Below, piece after piece: positions 55,897-64,000 of a DNA stretch of 64,000 nucleotides. The notes under the pieces are model-generated. The model had not been told where the DNA came from and did no database searches. It was given only the letters and a program-made list of their open reading frames with translations. The position numbers were made by a program, and so were the translations under genes. Source of the DNA: Roseofilum casamattae BLCC-M143 (GTDB lineage: Bacteria; Cyanobacteriota; Cyanobacteriia; Cyanobacteriales; Desertifilaceae); NCBI RefSeq assembly GCF_030068455.1, contig NZ_JAQOSQ010000017.1, positions 20,073 through 84,072 of the forward strand, given 5' to 3'. Each line of letters starts with the position of its first letter. The first letter of the stretch is position 1.

Positions 55897-56589
55897 CTAA
55901 GATGGCTCCTCTACTCTAACTTCCATCGGTGCAATTAAATATCCGCACCGATGTTCGCCATCAATAATCCAATGGGTTCTCTCCACCAAACAATCCTCGA
56001 ACAGTTCGGAAAACATCTTTAGCTCGTGGCCGCAGACGGTAGGAAAGGATTCGGCCACGTCAGAAATAGCGCAATGATGTTCTGCAAGCATAAACCGAAC
56101 CGAATCATTTCCTTCTGATTCGATCGCATACCATTCTGCCATATATCCTTCTTCCTTACGCATCTCCACCAGTGCGGCCACTCGCTCTTGTACGGTTCCG
56201 CGAGCGAGGCGATCGCGATACACTTGAGCCTTACGCTGCCATTGCTTTTGTAAAATCGATCCCACTTGCTCTCGGCCCGCAATTTCCGCTAACGTATCCA
56301 AAAGGGAGACGGCAAACTCGCCATGATTATTCGGAAAGCGATCGCGTCCCTTGCGGCTGAGACGATAGTAATGTTGGGGTCGTCCCATGGAAGAAGACTC
56401 TACTTCCTCACTTGCCCGAACGGTATCGTACTCGATTAACGCTTCGGTTTCCAAGTCTTTCAGGTGTCGCCGAATAGCTTGTGGAGTAATTTCCAACACC
56501 TCTGCTAACTGCAAAGCCGTTGCTCGACCTTCTTTGAGCAAGTACTCCAGGATAGTTGGTTTCGTCGAGATTTTGCGAGCGGTTCCCAT
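55897..56589 (-). CDS. sufR: SufR, Fe-S cluster biogenesis repressor
   Basis: The 230-aa protein has a DeoR-type winged helix N-terminus (TKPTILEYLLKEGRATALQL, EITPQAIRRHLKDLE). The C-terminal half has four cysteines at 173 (AEHHC), 186 (TVCGHE), 200 (FEDC) and 215 (HRCGY), of which three are known to ligate a 4Fe-4S cluster in the Synechocystis protein. Holo-SufR represses the suf operon and itself; loss of the cluster relieves repression. It is divergent from ftrC-sufBCDS. A perfect CAAC-N6-GTTG operator lies in the intergenic region. Confidence 0.95.
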   Translation of the reverse strand: MGTARKISTKPTILEYLLKEGRATALQLAEVLEITPQAIRRHLKDLETEALIEYDTVRASEEVESSSMGRPQHYYRLSRKGRDRFPNNHGEFAVSLLDTLAEIAGREQVGSILQKQWQRKAQVYRDRLARGTVQERVAALVEMRKEEGYMAEWYAIESEGNDSVRFMLAEHHCAISDVAESFPTVCGHELKMFSELFEDCLVERTHWIIDGEHRCGYLIAPMEVRVEEPS

Positions 56590-56660
56590 GGTTATTGTCT
56601 AAACGCCATCAAGTGCGATCGCCAGCAGGGCAAAAAAAATTTCTACGTTTTGTACTTTAA

Positions 56661-56674
56661 CAACCAATTCGTTG
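56661..56674. promoter_or_regulatory. SufR operator, perfect CAAC-N6-GTTG
   Basis: CAAC at 56661-56664, six bases CAATTC, GTTG at 56671-56674. This matches the SufR-binding inverted repeat described in Synechocystis. It lies in the sufR-ftrC divergent intergenic region, just upstream of a TACAAT -10-like element at 56686-56691, where binding would block transcription. Confidence 0.75.
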
Positions 56675-56700
56675 CTAAACTACTCTACAATAGATTTAAA

Positions 56701-56714
56701 CAACCTGAAAGCTG
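56701..56714. promoter_or_regulatory. Second, imperfect SufR operator
   Basis: CAAC at 56701-56704, six bases CTGAAA, GCTG at 56711-56714, one mismatch from GTTG. A strong plus a weaker site, as known in Synechocystis, would fit dual control of the two divergent promoters. Confidence 0.55.
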
Positions 56715-56765
56715 TTTAAACTCATTATACCCAGTTTAGTCAAGAACGCCGATCGAGAACCACCC

Positions 56766-57137
56766 ATGACCGTATCTGAAACTCCCCAACAAGCGACCCA
56801 GAAAAGCCTAGAAGCGATGCGAAGCTTTTCTGAGACCTACGCCAAAAACACAGGAACCTACTTTTGCTCCGATCTGAGTATTACGGCAGTGGTCATCGAA
56901 GGTTTGGCTAAACATAAAGACGACCTCGGCGCACCTCTATGTCCCTGTCGCCACTACGAAGACAAAGTAGCCGAAGCCAAAGCCGCCTACTGGAACTGTC
57001 CTTGCGTCCCCATGCGCGAGCGGAAAGAATGTCACTGCATGTTATTCCTCACCGACGATAACCCCTTTGCCGGAGAAGAACAAGCCATTAGCATCGAACA
57101 AATCCGCCAAACCACCGATAACGCCACTCGGACTTAA
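56766..57137 (+). CDS. ftrC: Ferredoxin-thioredoxin reductase catalytic (beta) chain
   Basis: A 123-aa protein with the Cys motifs of FTR: FCSDLSITA, CPCRHYEDK, WNCPCVPMRERKECHCMLFL. These ligate a 4Fe-4S cluster and form the redox-active disulfide that passes electrons from ferredoxin to thioredoxin. ATG at 56766. It is the first gene of the suf operon here and, being a Fe-S protein, would be co-regulated with its own assembly machinery. The variable (alpha) chain ftrV is not in the window. Confidence 0.95.
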   Translation: MTVSETPQQATQKSLEAMRSFSETYAKNTGTYFCSDLSITAVVIEGLAKHKDDLGAPLCPCRHYEDKVAEAKAAYWNCPCVPMRERKECHCMLFLTDDNPFAGEEQAISIEQIRQTTDNATRT

Positions 57138-57171
57138 GCCCTATTCCACCAGTCAGTAGAGAACACCACTC

Positions 57172-58608
57172 ATGTCTACTAGCGTCAAAACCCTCGTCAA
57201 CCAGCCCTACAAATACGGTTTCGTCACCGACATTGAAACCGAAAAAATTCCCCACGGTTTAAGCGAAGAAGTCGTGCGCCTGATTTCCGCCAAGAAAAAC
57301 GAACCGGAATTCATGCTTAACTTTCGCCTGAAAGCCTATCGCCGATGGTTGCAGATGACCGAACCTGCTTGGCCGCACCTGCACTATCCTCCCATCGACT
57401 ATCAAAAAATCTGTTACTATTCCGCTCCAAAACAACAGGATAAAAAGAAAAGCTTAGATGAAGTCGATCCGGCATTATTAGAAACCTTTGATAAACTCGG
57501 CATTCCCCTATCCGAGCAAAAGCGGTTATCTAATGTTGCCGTTGATGCCGTATTTGATAGCGTCTCTATTGCCACGACGTTCCGGGAAAAACTGGCGAAA
57601 GACGGCGTCATTTTCTGCTCCATCTCGGAAGCGGTTCATGACTATCCCGAACTGGTGGAAAAATACCTGGGTAGCGTCGTTCCCGTCGGTGATAATTACT
57701 TTACCGCTCTCAACAGCGCCGTCTTCAGCGATGGGTCATTTGTTTATATTCCGAAAAACACCAAATGCCCCATGGAATTGTCTACCTATTTCCGGATTAA
57801 CAGCGGCGATACGGGACAATTCGAGCGCACTTTAATTGTTGCGGAAGAAGGCTCGCAAGTCTCCTACTTGGAAGGCTGTACCGCGCCGATGTACGACACC
57901 AACCAACTACACGCCGCCGTTGTGGAATTAGTCGCCTTAGACAATGCGGATATTAAATATTCCACCGTGCAAAATTGGTATGCTGGCGACGAGAATGGTA
58001 AAGGCGGAATTTATAACTTCGTCACCAAACGCGGACTGTGCAAAGGAGTTAACTCGAAAATTTCCTGGACGCAAGTGGAAACTGGTTCGGCCATTACTTG
58101 GAAATATCCCAGTTGCCTGTTGGTTGGCGATAATTCCGTGGGCGAGTTTTACTCCGTCGCGCTGACGAATAATATGCAGCAAGCCGATACCGGAACCAAA
58201 ATGATCCACGTGGGGAAAAATACCCGCAGTCGGATTATTTCTAAAGGAATTTCTGCTGGGAAGTCGGCCAACAGCTATCGCGGTTTGGTGAAAATCGGAC
58301 CGAATGCGGAAGGCGCGCGAAATTACTCTCAGTGCGATTCTATGTTGATTGGCGATAATGCGGAAGCGAATACCTTCCCTTATATTCAGGTACAGAATAA
58401 TGCAGGGACGGTAGAACACGAAGCTTCTACCTCGAAAATTGGGGAAGACCAGTTATTTTATTTTGCCCAACGAGGAATTTCTCCGGAAGATGCGGTCTCC
58501 ATGATGATTAGCGGATTCTGTCGCGACGTGTTCAATCAATTGCCGATGGAATTTGCCTTAGAAGCTGATAAGTTGTTGAGTTTGAAATTAGAAGGAACGG
58601 TAGGATAG
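57172..58608 (+). CDS. sufB: Fe-S cluster assembly scaffold SufB
   Basis: A 478-aa SufB with [85 protein letters not shown], and the C-terminal [21 protein letters not shown]. It forms the SufBCD scaffold with SufC and SufD, on which the cluster is built. It follows ftrC by 34 bp and precedes sufC by 2 bp. Length is typical for cyanobacteria and plastids. Confidence 0.97.
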   Translation: MSTSVKTLVNQPYKYGFVTDIETEKIPHGLSEEVVRLISAKKNEPEFMLNFRLKAYRRWLQMTEPAWPHLHYPPIDYQKICYYSAPKQQDKKKSLDEVDPALLETFDKLGIPLSEQKRLSNVAVDAVFDSVSIATTFREKLAKDGVIFCSISEAVHDYPELVEKYLGSVVPVGDNYFTALNSAVFSDGSFVYIPKNTKCPMELSTYFRINSGDTGQFERTLIVAEEGSQVSYLEGCTAPMYDTNQLHAAVVELVALDNADIKYSTVQNWYAGDENGKGGIYNFVTKRGLCKGVNSKISWTQVETGSAITWKYPSCLLVGDNSVGEFYSVALTNNMQQADTGTKMIHVGKNTRSRIISKGISAGKSANSYRGLVKIGPNAEGARNYSQCDSMLIGDNAEANTFPYIQVQNNAGTVEHEASTSKIGEDQLFYFAQRGISPEDAVSMMISGFCRDVFNQLPMEFALEADKLLSLKLEGTVG

Positions 58609-58610
58609 AG

Positions 58611-59378
58611 ATGGCGATTTTATCAGTACGGAATTTGACGGCGAATGTGGCCGGGCAACAAATCTTGAAAGGCTTGAATCTGGAGATTAATCCAGGCGAG
58701 ATTCACGCGATTATGGGACCGAATGGTTCCGGGAAAAGCACATTTTCTAAGATTCTCGCCGGCCATCCTGCTTACGAGGTAACTGGTGGCGAAGTGGTTT
58801 ACCAGGGACGAGATTTACTGGAGATGGAACCGGAAGACCGGGCAACTTCTGGCGTATTCTTAGCATTCCAATATCCTCTGGAAATTCCGGGAGTGAGCAA
58901 TATCGACTTTTTGCGCGCAGCGTATAATTCTCGGCGCAAGCAACAGGGTTTGGAAGAGTTGGATACGTTTGACTTTCAAGATTTAGTGGAAGAGAAGTTA
59001 GACGTAGTGAAAATGAATGCGGCATTTCTCGATCGCAGCGTGAATGAAGGCTTTTCCGGAGGGGAGAAAAAGCGGAACGAAATTCTGCAAATGGCTCTGC
59101 TCGAACCGAGTTTAGCAATCTTGGATGAAACGGATTCGGGATTGGATATCGACGCGCTGAAAATCGTCGCCAATGGGGTGAATCAGTTAACTCGTCCGGA
59201 CAATGCGGTGCTGATGATTACCCACTATCAACGGTTGCTGAATTATATCGTTCCCGATTACGTTCACGTCATGGCAGACGGTCGGATTTTGCGCACGGGA
59301 GATAAGGCATTAGCGCTAGAGCTAGAGTCTCGCGGCTATGACTGGATTTTAGAGGAAGAATTAGCGGGGGCGAAGTAA
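58611..59378 (+). CDS. sufC: SufC, ABC-type ATPase of the SUF system
   Basis: The 255-aa ABC ATPase has Walker [15 protein letters not shown], a Q-loop [12 protein letters not shown], the signature [11 protein letters not shown], Walker [15 protein letters not shown] and an H-loop MITHYQRLL. Coupled to sufB by a 2-bp gap and to sufD by 6 bp. It supplies ATP-driven conformational change to the SufBCD scaffold. Confidence 0.97.
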   Translation: MAILSVRNLTANVAGQQILKGLNLEINPGEIHAIMGPNGSGKSTFSKILAGHPAYEVTGGEVVYQGRDLLEMEPEDRATSGVFLAFQYPLEIPGVSNIDFLRAAYNSRRKQQGLEELDTFDFQDLVEEKLDVVKMNAAFLDRSVNEGFSGGEKKRNEILQMALLEPSLAILDETDSGLDIDALKIVANGVNQLTRPDNAVLMITHYQRLLNYIVPDYVHVMADGRILRTGDKALALELESRGYDWILEEELAGAK

Positions 59379-59384
59379 AGTATT

Positions 59385-60767
59385 ATGAGCGTGAGAACTG
59401 TTTTAGAACAACGATTTGCTGAGGTGAATCGCGATAGCCCTCGGTTTCAGATGTTGCAATTGTTGCTCGATCGCCGCCTCCCTCTGAATCCTGCCAATTT
59501 GGCTTCCGATCGCGTCCAGCTATTGAACTCCTTGCGCGGTAAGGCGGCTGCGATCGCATCGGAACAACAGCTACCGAGTACGAAAGATGAGGAGTGGAGA
59601 TTTACGGATATTTCAGCATTAGTCGAGTCCGATTTTACTCCAGCAGCGAGCGGATCTGAGGATGGAGATATCGATATTACTCCGTTTATTATACCCGAGT
59701 GCGATCGCGCTCGTCTGGTATTTGTAAATGGCGTATTTTCTTCGTCTCTATCCGATTGTTCGGCATTGGATTCGCAAACCGCCGTTAACCTCTGCTCGGA
59801 TGCTCTATCTGCGGATAAGATTAGCGCGTACTTAGGCAAACAATCCGGAAGCGAAGAAGTATTTACCGCGCTCAATACAGCAAGCTTAACCGATAGCGCG
59901 ATCGTCTGGATTAAGGCGAATCAAATTCTCGAGCAACCGATCCATCTGCTGTTCGTTACTCGAGAAGAAGATAAGGCTGCGATCGCAAATCCGCGCTGTT
60001 TAATTATTGCCGAAGCCAATAGCAGCGCCACTATTGTCGAGCAATATATCACTCTGAGCAGTTGTCCGGCAACCTCGGGAACTTCGCCTTATTTTAATAA
60101 CTCGGTAACTGAAGTTTGGCTCGACAACAATGCCGAAGTTAACCACGCGCGCATTCAACAAGAAGGACAGCATACCATTCATATTGGTAAAACCGCCGTT
60201 TCTCAACAGCGCGATAGCCGCTATACAATTAATGCGATTAGTTTAGGGGCAAAATTATCTCGCCACAATCTCGAGATCTTCCAGCAAGGAGAAGGCGCGC
60301 AAACCACGCTGAATGGACTAGCGGAAATTGCCGGAGGGCAAACCGCCGATACCCACAGTTGCGTCCATCATCTCTATCCGAATGGAGCAAGCGACCAATT
60401 GCATAAATGTATTGTAGACGATCGCGCTCATGCCGTATTTAACGGGAAAGTTTTCGTCCCGCAAGCCGCACAATTGACCAATGCCGATCAACTCAATCGC
60501 AATTTAGTCTTATCCCAAAACGCGAAAGTAGACACGAAACCAGAATTGCAAATTACGGCAGATAACGTGAAATGCTCTCACGGCGCGACAGTCAGTCAAT
60601 TGCAAGAAGAAGAAGTCTTCTATTTGCAAAGTCGGGGATTGTCGAAAGATGACAGTCAGCACCTATTAATTGATGCCTTTGCAGGAGAAATTTTGCAGCG
60701 AATTCCGGTTAAATCCCTGACAAAATTGCTGGCTCAATGTCTCTCGTGTCGTACCTATCTATCCTAA
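59385..60767 (+). CDS. sufD: SufD, SUF scaffold subunit
   Basis: The 460-aa protein starts MSVRTVLEQRFAEVNRDS, with SufD features TKDEEWRFTDISAL, RLVFVNGVFS, QQRDSRYTINAISLGAKLSRHNLEI and LVLSQNAKVDTKPELQITADNVKCSHGATV. The latter contains the conserved Cys/His metal-site residues near the C-terminus. It pairs with SufB as heterodimer. The following sufS is 106 bp away beyond a repeat hairpin. Confidence 0.95.
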   Translation: MSVRTVLEQRFAEVNRDSPRFQMLQLLLDRRLPLNPANLASDRVQLLNSLRGKAAAIASEQQLPSTKDEEWRFTDISALVESDFTPAASGSEDGDIDITPFIIPECDRARLVFVNGVFSSSLSDCSALDSQTAVNLCSDALSADKISAYLGKQSGSEEVFTALNTASLTDSAIVWIKANQILEQPIHLLFVTREEDKAAIANPRCLIIAEANSSATIVEQYITLSSCPATSGTSPYFNNSVTEVWLDNNAEVNHARIQQEGQHTIHIGKTAVSQQRDSRYTINAISLGAKLSRHNLEIFQQGEGAQTTLNGLAEIAGGQTADTHSCVHHLYPNGASDQLHKCIVDDRAHAVFNGKVFVPQAAQLTNADQLNRNLVLSQNAKVDTKPELQITADNVKCSHGATVSQLQEEEVFYLQSRGLSKDDSQHLLIDAFAGEILQRIPVKSLTKLLAQCLSCRTYLS

Positions 60768-60787
60768 AACAATTGGGGCTGAAAGAA

Positions 60788-60839
60788 GGCGGGTTCAGCA
60801 CAATTATCGTTGAGTTATAGAGATTGCAGAAAACCCGCC
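60788..60839. repeat. Inverted repeat GGCGGGTT...AACCCGCC between sufD and sufS
   Basis: Arms GGCGGGTT (60788-60795) and AACCCGCC (60832-60839) enclose a 36-bp loop. It is part of a common dispersed intergenic element of cyanobacteria. It could act as a partial terminator or RNA-processing hairpin in the operon. There is no T-run after the right arm. Confidence 0.6.
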
Positions 60840-60873
60840 CCTACAGAAATTTTACGATCGCCGATTAACTGTT

Positions 60874-62133
60874 ATGATTCTTTCTACTCCCACTAAACCA
60901 TTAGCAGATAGCGTCAGAGCTGATTTTCCGATTCTGCACCAGGAGGTTCACGGACATCCATTAGTCTATTTAGATAATGCGGCAACCTCTCAAAAACCAA
61001 CGGCAGTTTTAGATATCCTGCAACAGTATTATCAGCAGGATAATGCCAACGTGCATCGCGGCGCTCATTCCCTCAGCGCGCGCGCAACAGAAGCTTATGA
61101 AGGCGCGCGGGATAAGGTGGCGAAATTTGTGAATGCGCGATCGCGAAATGAAATTGTTTATACGCGAAATGCCAGCGAAGCGATTAATTTAGTTGCCTAT
61201 AGTTGGGGACTCAATACCTTACAACCGGGGGATGAAATTATTCTTTCGGTGATGGAACATCACAGTAATTTAGTTCCCTGGCAAATCGTTGCGCAAAAGA
61301 CGGGAGCCGTGCTCAAATTTGTCGAGTTAACCGAAACAGAAGAGTTTGATTTCCAGCAGTTTCAATCCCTGATTAATCCAAAGACGAAATTAGTTTCTGT
61401 CGTCCACGTTTCCAATGCGTTGGGTTGCGTTAATCCCGTTGAGGATATCGTAAAAGAGGCGCGCAAACATGACGCAAACGTATTAATTGATGCCTGCCAA
61501 AGTGCCCCCCATTTGCCCCTCGACGTGCAAGCGATCGACTGCGACTGGTTAGTGGCTTCCGGGCATAAAATGTGCGCGGCAACTGGAATTGGCTTTTTAT
61601 ATGGAAAATTGGAATTACTCGAGTCTATGCCCCCATTTTTGGGCGGTGGCGAGATGATTGCCGATGTCTTCCTCGACCATTCCACTTATGCCGAATTACC
61701 CCATAAATTTGAAGCCGGAACTCCCGCGATCGCCGAAGCCATTTCCCTCGGTGCGGCAGTAGATTATTTAACCTCAGTCGGACGCGATCGCATTCACGAT
61801 TACGAAAAAGAATTAACTCACTATTTATTCGAGCAACTCCAATTGATTCCCGATATAAGACTTTACGGGCCAAAACCTTCCGCCGAGAAAGAACGAGCAG
61901 CACTGGCAACGTTTACCACCGGCGATATTCACGTGAATGATATTTCTGCACTGTTGGATCAATCAGGAATTGCCATTCGCACCGGACATCATTGCACGCA
62001 ACCATTGCATCGTATTTTAGGCGTTCATTCCACAGCGCGCGCGAGTCTGTATTTCTATAATACGACAGAGGAAATCGATCGGTTTATTGTTGCTCTGAAG
62101 GATGCGATCGACTTTTTCAAAAGCGTGATGTAA
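60874..62133 (+). CDS. sufS: SufS, group II cysteine desulfurase
   Basis: The 419-aa PLP enzyme has [49 protein letters not shown], the PLP lysine in [14 protein letters not shown], and the active-site cysteine in [16 protein letters not shown]. It supplies persulfide sulfur for SufBCD. It ends the operon ftrC-sufBCDS. Confidence 0.97.
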   Translation: MILSTPTKPLADSVRADFPILHQEVHGHPLVYLDNAATSQKPTAVLDILQQYYQQDNANVHRGAHSLSARATEAYEGARDKVAKFVNARSRNEIVYTRNASEAINLVAYSWGLNTLQPGDEIILSVMEHHSNLVPWQIVAQKTGAVLKFVELTETEEFDFQQFQSLINPKTKLVSVVHVSNALGCVNPVEDIVKEARKHDANVLIDACQSAPHLPLDVQAIDCDWLVASGHKMCAATGIGFLYGKLELLESMPPFLGGGEMIADVFLDHSTYAELPHKFEAGTPAIAEAISLGAAVDYLTSVGRDRIHDYEKELTHYLFEQLQLIPDIRLYGPKPSAEKERAALATFTTGDIHVNDISALLDQSGIAIRTGHHCTQPLHRILGVHSTARASLYFYNTTEEIDRFIVALKDAIDFFKSVM

Positions 62134-62196
62134 TGAAAAAATAGGATACTTGCCTTAGATAAAATCTAAATTAAACTGCATATTGAGGAGGAAAAG

Positions 62197-62754
62197 ATGT
62201 CCGTTTTACAGAAGCGGCTGTTTACGGTAGAAGAATATTATAAGATGGGTCTAACTGGAATTTTGCGGTCAGGCGATCGCGTCGAGTTAATTGAAGGAGA
62301 AATTATTCAGATGTCGCCTATTGGTCCAGTTCATGCTGCTTGTGTCGATCGCCTGACCGAATTACTCTTATCACAATTAAGCGGAAGAGCCAAAGTAAGA
62401 GGCCAAAATCCCATACGGTTAAACGACACCTCCGAACCGGAACCGGATGTCTGCGTGGTGCGTCCTCGCACTGATTTTTATCGAGACGGACATCCCCAAC
62501 CCCAAGATGTATTCCTGGTGGTAGAAGTAGCAGATTCAACCGTAAGAGGCGATCGCGAAATCAAAATTCCCTTGTATGCGCGATCGCAAATTCCAGAAGT
62601 GTGGCTGCTTAATCTGCCGGAACAGTGCTTAGAAGTTTATCGAGACCCAACTCCAGAAGGGTATCGGCAGGTACAACGGTTGCAAGAGGGAGATATTGTG
62701 ACTCTGCAATCCTTTCCAGATATCCAGTTTACTATCGAACAATTACTGGGATAG
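62197..62754 (+). CDS. Uma2 family (DUF820) protein, PD-(D/E)xK fold
   Basis: The 185-aa protein has FTVEEYYKM, GDRVELIEGEIIQMSPIGPVH, EPEPDVCVVRPR and VFLVVEVADSTVRGDREIKIPLYARS. This is the DUF820/Uma2 pattern with a restriction-endonuclease-like fold (D...E-x-V, K). Cyanobacteria carry many copies. Cellular role is unknown. A strong Shine-Dalgarno GAGGAGGAAAAG precedes the ATG. Another gene with the same leader sequence occurs at 63861. Confidence 0.85.
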   Translation: MSVLQKRLFTVEEYYKMGLTGILRSGDRVELIEGEIIQMSPIGPVHAACVDRLTELLLSQLSGRAKVRGQNPIRLNDTSEPEPDVCVVRPRTDFYRDGHPQPQDVFLVVEVADSTVRGDREIKIPLYARSQIPEVWLLNLPEQCLEVYRDPTPEGYRQVQRLQEGDIVTLQSFPDIQFTIEQLLG

Positions 62755-62933
62755 TCTATACGCTTTCCGTAGCATAAATTCCTTTACTCAATTCCTACTT
62801 GATTCGGCAGACTGACCCCTGAGGGATCGGTTGGCGATCGCCAGCAATACCCGATCGCAGAAACCAAGCCCGACCGGCTTTAATGCTATCCTACCCGAGA
62901 GCAATGGTATCAGACTCAAACCGGAATTCGATC

Positions 62934-63527
62934 GTGAAGAATATTTTTATCATCAACGGCCACGAAATCTATCCGTTCTCCGAAGGGAAGCTGAATGCGA
63001 CCCTCGTCGATATGGCGAAAACCAATCTCGCCGAGAAAGGCTATGAGGTCAAAATTACGACGATGCAAGACGATTATGATGTTGAGGAAGAACTAGCCAA
63101 GCATCAGTGGGCCGATGCAATTCTCTTGCAAACCCCAGTCAATTGGATGGGAGTAACTTGGAGCTTCAAGCGTTACTTAGACTACATTTACTCTGCCGGT
63201 TTGGGGGGGCAACTGTGTAACGGTGATGGCAGAACCCGCAAAGATCCCAGCAAACAATACGGGACGGGCGGCACTCTGCCCGATACCAAGTATATGTTAT
63301 CCCTGACCTTTAATGCCCCAGAAGAAGCATTTAACGATCCCAATCAATGGTTTTTTGAAGGCAAAAGTGCAGACGATTTATTTTGGCCGATGCATCTTAA
63401 CTTTAAGTTTTTTGCCATGCAGCCCATGGAGACATTTGTCTGTTACGATGTGATGAAAAATCCCAATCTTGAGAACGATTTTATCCGCTTTAGAGCGCAT
63501 CTCGACCGACACTTCCCAGCCCTGTAG
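62934..63527 (+). CDS. MdaB-like NAD(P)H quinone oxidoreductase
   Basis: From the GTG at 62934 the protein is 197 aa and begins [21 protein letters not shown], the usual MdaB/flavodoxin-fold start. An ATG at 62904 or a longer frame from 62883 would add residues without homology. It has [20 protein letters not shown], the FAD-binding loop [13 protein letters not shown] and [19 protein letters not shown]. MdaB reduces quinones by two electrons and protects from oxidative stress. Single-gene unit. Confidence 0.85.
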   Translation: MKNIFIINGHEIYPFSEGKLNATLVDMAKTNLAEKGYEVKITTMQDDYDVEEELAKHQWADAILLQTPVNWMGVTWSFKRYLDYIYSAGLGGQLCNGDGRTRKDPSKQYGTGGTLPDTKYMLSLTFNAPEEAFNDPNQWFFEGKSADDLFWPMHLNFKFFAMQPMETFVCYDVMKNPNLENDFIRFRAHLDRHFPAL

Positions 63528-63549
63528 CCGATCGCATTGAACCGCGATC

Positions 63550-63720
63550 TTACCGTTCTCCTTCTCCTCCCGGCACAATAATATGCCCGCTACTCGAATC
63601 GCCGAGGATTGTGGTTTTGGCAACTCTCCAATACCACCAGCGAGCGCCGATATAAGCATAGACAAGGCTATCGAGTCGGTCTTCGAGCCCACATTCCGCA
63701 CGACAAAATGTAGTATAGAA
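63550..63720 (-). pseudogene. Tail of a DUF429-like gene
   Basis: A minus-strand frame with no ATG, GTG or TTG start ends at TAA 63550-63552. It codes CGLEDRLDSLVYAYIGARWW followed by GDSSSGHIIVPGGEGER, resembling the C-terminal segment of DUF429 proteins. The remaining gene is not found upstream, so this is a relic. Recognition is from memory only. Confidence 0.4.
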
Positions 63721-63860
63721 AATGAGACCAAGTGCAGGGAATATTTTCCCGGAAAAAAATTGGAGAATCAGGAGAAATCATCGGAAAATAGAGGCAATTT
63801 TATGGCTCAAAGTCCAGTCAGTGTCTAGAATATCCGGTGAAACGTAATTGAGGAGGAAAA

Positions 63861-63986
63861 ATGTCCATCACCCGATGTTTGGTAGTGAAAAAATGCTACC
63901 ATGAGGATAATAATTCAATCGTAATGAAGGTCAGACCATTTCATCGGGTAAATAATATCTTTGACTCGAAGCGGGAAAAAATTTGA
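63861..63986 (+). CDS. Small ORF with strong Shine-Dalgarno
   Basis: A 41-codon frame (MSITRCLVVKKCYHEDNNSI to DSKREKI) has GAGGAGGAAAA ideally placed just before the ATG. The leader is nearly the same as that of the Uma2 gene at 62197. No family recognised. It may be a truncated gene with a duplicated leader. Confidence 0.35.
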   Translation: MSITRCLVVKKCYHEDNNSIVMKVRPFHRVNNIFDSKREKI

Positions 63987-64000
63987 GTAGATGTAAACGT

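Noticed and set aside
63583..63828. 81-codon plus-strand frame near the end
   Set aside because: Its composition is unlike a protein and the minus strand there carries a better DUF429-like tail.
1..64000. CRISPR arrays, tRNA or rRNA genes
   Set aside because: No regularly spaced repeats and no cloverleaf or rRNA-like stretch were recognised in the intergenic regions; a computed scan was not possible.

Overview
The window looks like chromosomal DNA of a cyanobacterium, probably a filamentous, Oscillatoriales-like one. The HIP1 octamer GCGATCGC is frequent. The gene set includes cyanobacterial or plastid-type genes: a CCB1-like cytochrome b6f assembly factor, DUF3155, DUF1995, the Calvin-cycle GAPDH gap2, ftrC and sufR-sufBCDS. 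Giant kinase/ATPase sensor proteins and a PEP-CTERM protein fit the same picture. Taxonomy below phylum is not settled by the sequence.

Layout. 1-3.5 kb: tail-less exported protein, a TIGR01777 epimerase, a PP2A-like phosphoesterase and DUF1995. 3.7-6.4 kb: small accessory patch with a DUF433/DUF5615 toxin-antitoxin-like pair, an ApeA-type HEPN defence gene split by a 139-bp MITE insertion, and a possible xisI scrap. 6.5-21.7 kb: mostly housekeeping genes (glyS, an RNA methyltransferase, a histidine kinase with a duplicated tail fragment, DUF3155, CCB1, thiL, gap2, murC-murB, YbaB, LMW-PTP, a PAS kinase, an AMIN protein). 21.7-26.5 kb: a TdeIII-like restriction-modification pair sits between two copies of the 5' end of a DUF4419 gene. 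The intact DUF4419 gene is followed by an ABM-DUF6717 fusion. 26.7-34.3 kb: a PEP-CTERM protein, a GyrA/ParC-type topoisomerase subunit, a response regulator, a GHL10 glycosidase-like protein and an EIIC-EAL fusion. 34.3-35.8 kb: small accessory genes and decayed repeats.

35.85-42.7 kb is the most interesting block. It is a tightly packed minus-strand operon encoding a Trypco1-like protein, a trypsin-VMAP protein, a MoxR AAA+ ATPase, a SAV_2336/vWA-like protein fused to a formylglycine-generating-sulfatase (FGS) fold, and a second FGS protein. This composition matches computationally described NTP-dependent conflict systems. The last ~100 bp of both FGS genes align without gaps. They differ at clustered codons that almost all end in C or T, the footprint expected of diversity-generating-retroelement (DGR) variable regions. 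No reverse transcriptase or template repeat was noticed in the window, so a remote DGR is inferred.

42.9-55.5 kb holds two paralogous giant proteins (1775 and about 2404 aa) sharing a kinase/AAA ATPase/helical chassis. One ends in GAF-histidine kinase, the other in GAF-PAS-GAF-PAS-GGDEF-EAL. 55.5-62.1 kb is the iron-sulfur assembly locus: sufR with a small companion gene, divergent from ftrC-sufB-sufC-sufD-sufS. A perfect CAAC-N6-GTTG operator and a one-mismatch second site lie in the divergent intergenic region. The window ends with a Uma2 protein, an MdaB-like oxidoreductase, a DUF429-like gene tail and a short ORF.
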